Of a stretch of DNA of 64,000 bases, positions 54,641 through 64,000 are shown in pieces. The stretch lies in assembly GCF_000002425.4 (NCBI RefSeq), contig NC_037261.1, forward strand, positions 7,616,701 to 7,680,700, read 5' to 3'. Origin of the DNA: Physcomitrium patens (lineage: Eukaryota; Streptophyta; Bryopsida; Funariales; Funariaceae). How positions within the stretch are numbered: position 1 is the first letter of the stretch; every line of letters starts with the position of its first letter. The notes beneath the pieces were generated by a model that searched no databases, had not been told where the DNA came from, and saw only the letters and a list, made by a program, of their open reading frames with translations. The position numbers were made by a program, and so were the translations under genes.

Positions 54641-56197
54641 ATTAGCAATAAATTTCAGTTGGAACACCATTTTGAAATTTTGATACTTATTGATCTTTTA
54701 GCATTAGCTCTCTATCCACACATGCTAATAAATATAGTAGATAAATGTTATCCCTATAAATTTACTTCTCTTACATTAATTTATTCATTGAAGTTAAATT
54801 TGATGTACTCATTAATTAGTTCAACTTTTAGATTGGTTAGAAAGTCCAATTTTTTAAAATTAGATTAATATAATGTGTCCATTTTACTATTTTGTGGTGG
54901 TCATATAATGTTTTATATAAAATACTAATTAAGATTCATTTTGAGGTTGAATAAAAAATTATTTTTTATTTCTAAATGAAGTGCTTTTTTATAGATTGTT
55001 ATGGCATTTTAATTAAAAAATATGTCAACTAATAGAAATTAAAATACATATTCAAAATTTATTTAAAAAAATTAAAACAATATTATAAGACAATTTGAAC
55101 ATTTGATTTATTATAGATATACAAGAAAACATTTGAAAAATATAAAGATTAAATTTTAATCTAAAAAATAGGATTTTTATTTATTTATTTATTTAAAATT
55201 TAATCATAAGTTTAAAATTGAATCATAAACTATATTATTTTTAATATAGAATATATTTTAAATTTATGGAAAAATAATAGTTTAATAACTATATCACCAA
55301 TGAAGAGAATCAAATATTTACATATTTTCAATAACATCTATTAATATATATGTATTTTCAATAACATCTATTAATATATATGTATTATCAAATACATATA
55401 TATTTTCAATACCTTAGTCTTATCTTCCTAACTACCTTCAAGGTACTACAACCCTTATGAGACTTGTGCACCTCTCTTCTTACAAGGACTATACTAGCTG
55501 CTTGTCCTCCTATTTTCTACTAGTAAAATCAATAATTGTGAATTTTTAACTTCACCATAGTGTTTAAAAATATCCAATTAGCATAGGAATTTGATGTGGC
55601 CTTCAAATCTTACTCCATTTCTTTATAATGGCTCTCGAAGTGATAAAACTCATTTTTATCGAAGTCTTGAAAATTACTCTAAAAATTCCTTAAAAATTCT
55701 AAATAAATTATAAAAAATCATATAATGGTTTCATAATATTAATGTCAATTTAAGGCTATAATTTCCTATCTTCATGATTTTTATAGTATTAAAATCAATC
55801 TAAATCTATTATAAATCTTACTTTCTATATAACTAACTAAAAAGATATGAGGTTCTTTCTCATGCTTCTTTTAACTACTAATAAATATTTATAGTTTTTC
55901 TTATAAATAATATGTATAAATAAAAGGCCAATATAAATATTGATCTTAATAAATATTCCCCAATACTCAATAATAAATAAAAAAAATACTAAATCAACTA
56001 AAATAATTACCTCAAAGACTTACTAAGATTCCATTTCTTCTCTATTAATACTATTCTCCATCATTTGACATCCTCTAAGCACATCTTCACCTAAAAATTG
56101 TAATTTTGGCACTCTACATGCATTTTTTTGTCCTAAAACAACTAGTGAGTCAATTTGATGACCCACACACATACATACATATGCATATATATACATA

Positions 56198-56239
<42 letters not shown>

Positions 56240-58881
56240 CTTGTATTACTTAAAAAATATAAATATAAATAAAAAAGAACTATATTAGTTAGATAATATT
56301 ATTATTTTTAAATATTAGAAAAACTTATAATTAAAAATTATATCTATAAACATTCTTAAATATGCTATATAAATATAGATGTATTTAGTTTTTAGCATAT
56401 GTATTAGACTTTGAATATAATTTTATCAAATAAAATATGAACTTTGAATATGAATTTAATTCTTATGTAGATAGAAATTTTCTAATTTTTGAGAAATATA
56501 TTGAAAGTCATTTTACTACTTTATAATATTAAAGATAATATTAATAGAATATTCAATGATAATGATGTAACTTTTGATTTATACTTATTTCTTCTTTGAT
56601 TTTATTTCATTGTATAAGTACTATCTTTACTTATATTATAGAGATTTATAAAGCATTTAAATAAAATTTTAACACTTAATAAAAATTAAAAATAATTTTT
56701 ATTATATTAAATTCTAAAAATTAAATAAATTCTATTTTTTTATAAGATAATTCTATTTTTAATTCAAATTAATGGTTTTAATATAGAAAAAAATTACATA
56801 GTATTTAATAGACAAAGAAAACAACCTTTGATTTTTTTTTTAATTAGACTTTTGTACAGCTTTTTGAGCCTAATAGTGAAAATATGATCATTCTTCTTCA
56901 AAGTTAATATAATATATGAGATAAACAAAGACTTTCATAATTTGAAAGCTTAAAGAACTTATACTTGATTGGATATTAATACAAAAAATTAATAGATGAT
57001 TTATAAATATAAAAAAGAATAAGAAGCAAATAAGCTTTGAAAATAAATAAGTGGGATTTTCTATGATAAATAGTATTCTAAACTAAAATTCTAGATAAAT
57101 ATTTTAGTATAAGATTTTATCTTCAATTATCTATTGGACAATAAATTAGATAAAATATAATTTTTTTATAAATATTAAAACATCTATATCATAGAGCACT
57201 AGCTAAAAAAGCTTGTATAAATAGTTGGGACTACCTTTTTTTATAAGGTGCAAGACTTGAGACATAATGGTAGCAATAATTGCTTCAAATAAATATAGTT
57301 TTGTCCTAACTACCAATATTTTTTTCTTTTATTCTTGCCTCTTAATTTGTTCTCCTCTTCTATTCTCCTCCAATTTCAATCCCTATAATTGAATTTCCAA
57401 TGTATGCAAGTAGATACATAATAGTAAATCAAATTAAAATCAAATATATATAAAATTATCCAAAATTTAAAAATAAATAAACATAAAAAAATCACCAAGT
57501 TCCAAGTTGGGAGAACCTCAAAAAATCACCAAGTAGGATTTTTGATGCAATATTATAAGGTTAAAAAAATATTTTTACAATCAAGTTGGTGCAATAATTT
57601 TACATTCTTTTATAATGGAGTTTGAGTAATATAAAGAATTATTAAAAAAAATTTACTCATCTCTATTTTTCTAATTTATTCATATATAAAGGTTATTTAA
57701 ATATTATTGAATAGTGATCATTGAACTAAGTTTAATTTACGTAGATGACTAGATACCATAAAGTACCAATGTATAGAGTGGGAGTGCAAACCCTACTTAG
57801 AAAAATATCCAAACAAGGACTAATGATGTCTCAATACTCTCCTTTAGTCCCTAGATAAATCAAATGAAGAACAAACCAAAGGTCTGGTATGTGAATAATA
57901 AACTAAGATGGACAAGCAATAGCAACTTTTGTGTGATGCACAAAATTGAGCATTTTTACTTATGATCTAGGTATTTTTATTGTTCTTCTTGAGTTTGTTA
58001 GATTAGTTATAAAGGATCTTAAAGCATCATGTCATTCAAGTTTATCTTGATGAACAAATTATTGAAGTGAGTGCTTTAGATTTTTGAAATAGTTTGATTT
58101 TACTATGTTGTCATGAAACTAAATTATCAATGTTTTCTTGAAATAGAATAGATGTTAGTAGCGGAAGAGAAGCTAACTTAGAGACAAATTAACCTACTAA
58201 TTTCTATGCAATACAATCCAAGCATTGTCCTAAGATTTATTTTTCTTAGAAAGAATATAAAGAGGTAATTGAAGATTTTAAAAGAGCAAGATTTTGAATA
58301 TTTTGAATAAAATAAGAAGCAAAAATCTTCTATTCTACTACTTAGATGTAATTTTTGTATAAGTCTCTCTTGCATTGACAATATTTACTTGACTTTAACT
58401 TTTTTCAGATGTAATTTCATTCTAAAATTTTCAAGTAGGAATTTGTTTAGTGGCTTAATGAACAAATTGATGAATTTTTTGTAAGATGGTTTATATATAT
58501 ATATATATATATATCTATATATATATTTTTAAAATTTTTTCCCTCAAATAATAATGTATTAAAATGTATTTATTTTAATAGTGGTATATCAGATTATAAG
58601 CTCTCTTGATGGTACTTTTATTATTATAATAAATTATAATTGATTTTTTTTGTTTAATAATAAGACCTATTAATCAAGTAATAATCTATATTAATTCTTT
58701 AATGATATTGAATAATGTTTGGTATTTTACCTCAATTCTTGATAGAGATATTATTGGCTAATATTTTGAGTGCCATAACATTAGACTACTTTCAATTTAG
58801 AATATAAATCTAATATTTTCTTTTTTATTTTCTATATTCTTAGCATAATCTAAATCCATATGTCTGATAATAATCATTTTT

Positions 58882-58913
<32 letters not shown>

Positions 58914-59039
58914 TTTTCATGAATGAAATTCTATGGTCTTTCGTTCTACTAAGGTACCTCCAAATCTACTTTATTACTTATATGTGAGATAATTATGCTT
59001 TTTTTATGTAGCTATCATGGATATATATTTTTACTTTAA
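54641..59039. other. AT-rich intergenic DNA
   Basis: No coding support. A TTTTCAATAACATCTATTAA unit is repeated with partial copies at 55,325-55,420. (TA)n tracts at 56,200-56,235 and 58,494-58,525, and a TTTTG pentanucleotide run at 58,886-58,910. Confidence 0.6.
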
Positions 59040-59540
59040 TATTTATCTATATGTTTAAATAGAAATAGATAAAAGTAGATTTATTTCATAATAGTTTCTA
59101 AAATAGCTTCTTAAAAGCTTTATAGATGTTGCTTTGATTTTATATATATTTGTAGTTGGTTGGTTGGTTAAAAACTTAATCAACAAGTTAACCACAAGTT
59201 GATAGCTTGCAAAACAAGCTAAATATGTGGTGTACATATAAAAAACTTTCCTTGTAAATTAAGATATGTATCTTGTAAAGTCAACATGTTTTGGAGGTTC
59301 TATAGGATATTGCCATGTAGCTCCTAGTTAAGAGTATATATAAAGGCAAGAGTGAAGCCTTCTTCACTCTTATCAACACTTTTTAAATCCTTAGTCTTGT
59401 TTCAAGACTTTTTAGTCTTCTTGTCTTTAACAATAGTTATTTTAGTTTAATACTATATTATCTTTAAGTGACTTTGTAGTTCTTTTGAGTCATATAAGAG
59501 TGTATTAAGGATTTCTTTCTTTGAGCTTCATGCCCTTAAT
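59040..59540 (+). mobile_element. Element VI 5' LTR (approximate)
   Basis: Homologous to 28,207-28,720. It is followed by a gag start on the plus strand, so it is the 5' LTR. Ends not resolved to the base. A TATATATAAA box near 59,335 is a plausible promoter element. Confidence 0.7.
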
Positions 59541-59623
59541 AATTTGACAAGAATGCTGACTCATTGTTCTTGTATTGTTTTAGAAGTGAGTAGATTACTT
59601 CACTTTTATTGTTGCATTTTGAA

Positions 59624-60830
59624 GATGGCAGATTATCCACCTTTAAAGAAATTGTTTAATATTTTAAGATTGATATCTTTCTTATAAAGAGAAAATTATC
59701 CTTCTTTGTGGAAATTTTTATTTGATATTAAAAGTTGATAATTATCCTCTTGTAATTTGATTTATGGATTTTTTTAAGTTGTTTGAAAGAGAAACAAATA
59801 TCATAAATGCTACACTTGGTAGAAAAGACAATAGATTTGTAACTATTGCTGATCTTCAAGAACTTGTCAATACTCTTAGAGTAGAAATTTCATCCATCAC
59901 AAGTATCAACCATCAAAATATTAATCTTACACTTATAGAAAAAGTTCAAAGTCTATGTTAAAGAGTTGTATAATTGAAAGGAAAAAAATAAATCAATCTT
60001 ACAAGTAAATCTAGGAAGTTTTGCTTCTACAAGTATGATAGGAACAAGGATTAGTATGCCTGAGAAGTTTGATGGAACAAGATCAAAATTTTGAGAATTT
60101 TTGCAACAAATCAAGTTTTATCTAAGATTGCATTTCTTCCAATATCTTCATGGATTTAGTCAAGTTGAATTCATAGGTGCACTTTTATCTGAAAGTGCTT
60201 TCTCTTGATTTACATCTTAGATGAAAAAAGATTCACAACTCTTTTATAATTTGAATTCATTCTTAGAAGTGTTTGCAATCATATTTAGAAAAAATAATTG
60301 TAAAAAATAGCAAAGAACAAGCTTTTATCTTTATAACAAGGATCATATTTAGCTACCATATATGCTGCCAAATTCCAAAACCTTGCTTGTCATAAGAATT
60401 GGAATGACAAAGTTGTCATCAATCAATTTCAATATAGATTGAAAGATAATATCAAAGATTTGTTATTAACAATGCTGAAAGTAAAATCTTTAAAATAATT
60501 TATTGCTGAAGCTATTACATGTTATAATTGATTATTTAAAAGACATTATGAAAAAAAACTTGGTTAGAGAGAAACAAGCCAAGTAATGATGAGAGCTCTT
60601 AAGTATTGAAAAACTTATTTATCAAAGCCAATGCAAATTGATATAATATATTTTAAATCTTTTATTGAGCAAGAAAAGAGTTGATGCTGTTAAAAGGGTT
60701 TGTGCTTATATTATCGAGAAGTTAAGCATACTGCTCAACATTGTCTAAAAAAAATAATGCAATCACAAAATAAAAAGTACGATTGCTAAAGAAGACAATG
60801 TATCAAAAAATAAGTTTTTTTAACTATAAT
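59624..60830 (+). pseudogene. Element VI gag
   Basis: Opens M-A-D-Y-P-P-L-K-K-L-F at 59,624. An open stretch at 59,764-59,961 (F-V-T-I-A-D-L-Q-E-L-V-N-T-L-R) is a gag-like helical region. A degraded zinc knuckle near 60,695-60,755 reads C-L-Y-Y-R-E-V-K-H-T-A-Q-H-C, with the second Cys changed to Tyr (G-to-A). Many stops. Confidence 0.65.
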
Positions 60831-60959
60831 AGAAACCATGTGGTTGGAATCATGTACAATATTTAATAAAGGTCTTATTCTCTCTTCAAATTCTTCAAAG
60901 AGATTGAATTTCTTATAATCTTATTTTTTTTTTAGTTTAATCTAAAATTTTGATAGTGA

Positions 60960-62022
60960 AGTAAAAATAAATAAGCATAGTATATCCAAACCCTTATTAG
61001 TAGGTGCAAGAGCTTACATGCATGCAACAAAAGAAGGGTCTTTTTTTGGTATATATACCACACCTATTTTTAATACTGAAAAGACATCAAATAGTATTCA
61101 TAGCCAGTATCAAGATTTCTAGGATGTTTTTTTTTTAAAAAATATAGATATTCTTTCAAAGCATCTATTCTATGATTATTCAATTAATCTACAAGAAAGA
61201 ATTCAATAATTATTTAGACTAATCTACAACTTATTGTAAAATGAGTTGGTTTTACTAAAAGAATATATTGACAAGAACTTGGGTAAAAATTTCATATGCC
61301 ACTTGAAATCTCCAACAGAAGCTCTTATGTTATTTATGAAGAAAAAAGATAAATCTCTATAGATATATATAGACTATTAAAAACTTAACAAGATTACTAT
61401 TAAGAATATGTATCTCTTATTTTTGATTTTAAGACTTCTTGACCAACTCAATCAAACAAAGATCTACACAAAAATAGATCTATAAGTAGCATACAACTTA
61501 ATCTGTATTAAAAAAAGAGATGACTAAAAGTTTGCTTTTTGAATTAAATATGTATATTTTGAATATAATGTTATGCCTTTTGGATTCACAAATGTACCAA
61601 GTACTTTTTAATATCTTAAATATGATATCTTTTGTGAATTTCTTGATGATTTTGTTGTTTGTTATTTAGACAACATTTTAATCTATTCTAAGAATATAAC
61701 AAAATATGAACTTTATGTTTGTCATGTGTTACAAAAACTTAGAAATAAAAGATTATATACAAAAGATAAAAAGTGTGTATTCCACACTATTTAGGTTGAT
61801 ATTTTAAGGTACATCATTTTTAATAAAGCATTAATGATAGATCTTAAGGAGGTCTAGACTATCATGGATTGAAAGGTTCCAAAAACAATCATAGATGTAT
61901 AATAGTTTTGAGATTTACTAATTATTATCAAATTGTCATCAAAAACTTTTTTCAAATTACAGCCCTTCTTATACATGTGATATGTAAAGACAAATTTAAG
62001 TGAAACAAAGAAGTAAAAACTA
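60960..62022 (+). pseudogene. Element VI reverse transcriptase, truncated
   Basis: Readable pieces are E-Y-I-D-K-N-L-G-K, L-F-M-K-K-K-D, then Y-N-V-M-P-F-G-F-T-N-V-P-S-T-F, C-Y-L-D-N-I-L-I-Y-S-K (Y-L-D-D with the second Asp changed to Asn), K-K-C-V-F-H-T and F-F-Q-I-T-A-L-L-I-H. It fades into the start of the RNase H region near 62,020. The rest of pol and the 3' LTR are missing; the sequence then becomes a minus-strand copia element. Confidence 0.75.
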
Positions 62023-62316
62023 TTAAATATACACAATAAGCAAGACACAAGTAAGTAAAAATCAGCAAGCTTAGACACAAGAAAAGTGTGGAATAAGATA
62101 CCTCCCACTTCCAAAACTCTTTACTTAAAGGTGGTAATTGATAATCAACAAGAAAACTTCCATCTTCTTAATATTATATCCATTTTTACTTCATCCAATT
62201 AAATCCTAGGTTTTTTTTAACCTAGCTACCACCTTAATTACTTTCCTTCATCTTTTTGCTCCCTTTTGACTATTAATAACTTGATAATATTTATTTACTT
62301 TAATACTTCTACTTTG
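62023..62316 (-). mobile_element. Probable LTR/3' end of copia remnant
   Basis: Lies directly downstream (minus strand) of the copia RNase H end and is non-coding. The boundary with element VI is near 62,020, but I cannot find clean TG...CA ends. Confidence 0.35.
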
Positions 62317-62780
62317 CTATTGATCAAAGGCTATTAATCCTAGTACCTTTATTAACTTTTGATGCCTATCCTTCACTAGTGCTTTTGTGAGAAAATCTGC
62401 AGGCATATCTTTTGTTGAACAATACTTCATATCAATCACTCCCATTTCAATCTTCTCTCTTATGAAGTGATATTGAATGTCAATGTGCTTGGTTCTTGAG
62501 TGATACTTTGGATTCTTTACAAAGATAAGGAATCTTTGATTTTCATACTTCATTGGACTTGCTTTGAATTACACAAGTCCAATGTCTTCTAAAACTTGTC
62601 TTAGCCATATTGCTTCAATTTCACCATGACTTGCTGCCATGTACTTTGCCTCTATTGTTGACCTTATAATTATTGGTTTTCTCTTATAATTTCATGAAAT
62701 TTCTTCTACTCCAACAAATAATACATATTCTATTTTTGACCTTCTATCATTTATATCTCCAATTCTTTTGCTTCTCCAAT
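62317..62780 (-). pseudogene. Ty1/copia RNase H (C-terminal pol)
   Basis: Minus-strand frame reads E-A-K-Y-M-A-A-S-H-G-E-I-E-A-I-W-L-R-Q-V-L-E-D-I-G, then N-P-K-Y-H-S-R-T-K-H-I-D-I-Q-Y-H-F-I-R-E-K, then S-T-K-D-M-P-A-D-F-L-T-K-A-L. These are the diagnostic copia RNase H motifs (E-A-E-Y-x-A, R-T-K-H-I-x-x-x-Y-H-F-I-R-E, D-x-x-T-K). One stop lies near 62,570. Confidence 0.9.
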
Positions 62781-63800
62781 TACCACAATGGTTCTACTAG
62801 TGGTGAATTTGGCCACGAGAGTAAATGTCTCATTAAAATCAACACCAACAACTTATGAGTAGCCTTTGGCAACCAATCTTGCCAATTATCTCATAACATT
62901 GTCCATTGCATCCCTCTTTGTTCTAAATATCCACTTAAAACCAATTGAAGCTTGATTTAGTGGAAGTTGAGTCAATTTCTATGTTCTATTGTTGATGAGA
63001 GATTGTTACTCTGTTTTTATGGCTTTCTCTTACTTCAAAGCATCTATGGACTTTATTGCATCATCCAAACTCAACAGATTAGTAAGAAGTATAACATTGA
63101 CATGTTCTTCACTTAATTGAAGAAAAATATGATTCTTCCACTATTTACCACATTGTTTTTTATTTCTCAAAGAATATCTCCTTTCATTTGAAGAAGACTC
63201 AATTTGTTGTATTGTGGTCTTTTTCAACCTTCTTTTCTTTTGTAGATAATCTTTTCTCATTCAAAGATTGATAATCCTCATCACCATCATTATCAACATC
63301 TTCATGCTCTTCATTGCTTGTCTTACCATTTTTAAAGGCCTTTTTTTCCACCTTCTTTGCTTCTTCATCTTCATTTCTTCTTTTACAACCATCATTGTCT
63401 TTATCTTCTTCTTTCTTTGCTGAATTTAAAGATGTGTCTAGAAATATATTATTACTCCCACTTAGACACATCTCTAAGTGCTCACAATTACTCTTGTGCT
63501 CCAAAAACTCAACATCACGACTTTTGATGATTTTTTTGGTCTCCAAACACATCAGCCCATAAGCCTTTGTATCTTCACAATATCCAACAAACATACATTT
63601 TGTACTTTTTGCATTAAATTTTGATCTCATATAAATTGGTGTCTTTTCATATTATTTGCATCTAAAAGTCTTCATGAAGAATATAAGGTTTCTTCCCATT
63701 CCAAGCTTCTTCGAGAATTTTTGACATTAGTGCATGTTGTTCTCGTTGTATTCAAGCTTCAGTATATCAAAACAATTGAACTAATAGAGGTGGGTTCAAA
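62781..63800 (-). pseudogene. Ty1/copia integrase end and start of reverse transcriptase
   Basis: Minus strand reads E-A-W-N-G-K-K-P, then K-S-T-K-C-M-F-V-G-Y-C-E-D-T-K-A-Y-G-L and K-I-I-K-S-R-D-V-E-F-L-E, the domain after copia integrase. An acidic Glu/Lys/Asp-rich linker follows (63,199-63,480). Then come G-C-K-W-I-F-R-T-K-R-D-A and A-R-L-V-A-K-G-Y-S, V-D-F-N-E-T-F, the opening of the reverse transcriptase. This joins almost directly to RNase H at about 62,780, so most of the polymerase domain is deleted. Confidence 0.85.
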
Positions 63801-64000
63801 CACGAAGAAAGACTGTTTATATGAATTGGGTCTATTAGTGTTACAATTGATCATATTCTAGCTATCTAAAATCAATTATCAAACTATAAAATACCAAAGC
63901 TTACTACTTCCGTCTTGATTCAACACATAGTCCATTCTACAACTATCAATTCAAAAATACTTCTTTCAATCACAATTCTTCATAAGCAAATAATAAAAGC
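63801..64000. other. Window end, nothing assigned
   Basis: AT-rich, probably more of the decayed copia integrase on the minus strand, but no motif is clear. Confidence 0.3.

Noticed and set aside
54629..54868. 79-codon open frame
   Set aside because: AT-rich Leu/Ile/Lys translation without motifs, typical of random open frames in such DNA.
1..64000. tRNA or rRNA genes
   Set aside because: I looked for cloverleaf-type box A/box B pairs and rRNA landmarks by eye and found none convincing; a covariance-model scan would be needed to exclude tRNAs.

Overview
This is a window of AT-rich nuclear DNA from a land plant. The evidence is a plant-type TEY MAP kinase, a spliced gene with GT-AG introns, many Ty3/gypsy chromoviruses, a Ty1/copia remnant and TTTAGGG-like telomere-type repeats. 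The introns of the one clear gene are short. The species cannot be fixed from the sequence; a compact-gene lineage such as a bryophyte or another seedless plant is a guess.

Layout. (1) 1-28,720 is a retrotransposon nest. A minus-strand chromovirus (element I, 1-4,566) is broken by a truncated LTR (4,567-5,972). After it comes a plus-strand chromovirus (V), whose integrase is split at its D-F-W-W-P-Q-M motif by a complete but decayed chromovirus (II, 6,433-26,897, 5-bp duplication TTTGA). Element II has a 2-kb solo LTR inside its 5' LTR. Its own integrase is split by element III (13,122-25,264, duplication ACGG), which in turn is split by element IV (15,750-21,691, duplication GCGG/GCAG). III and IV lack most or all of pol and look non-autonomous. 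(2) 28,720-37,380 is very AT-rich, with a leucine-rich-repeat pseudogene (33,800-34,250) and a solo LTR (34,520-36,376). (3) 37,380-42,930 is the genic core. (4) 42,930-59,040 is mostly featureless AT-rich DNA with GC-richer islands at 47.1-49.1 kb and 53.5-54.6 kb. (5) 59,040-64,000 holds a second copy of the element V family (VI), truncated, then a minus-strand copia remnant.

The main observation is at 38,990-41,638 on the minus strand. Six exons in consistent phase encode an N-alpha-acetyltransferase 40 (NatD) homologue. Its last coding exon does not stop after the conserved [11 protein letters not shown]-terminus. It reads on in frame through an acidic linker into a complete intronless MAP kinase. 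The predicted product is a NatD-MAPK fusion, and retroposition of a MAPK cDNA into the last exon of NAA40 is the simplest origin.

Other points of note are heat-shock-element-like motifs and a TATA box in the element II LTR, telomere-like arrays inside the element III LTR, a Tyr/Glu-rich ORF where pol should be in element III, and coding decay dominated by C-to-T/G-to-A changes. All boundaries and similarities were read by eye; nothing was searched against a database.
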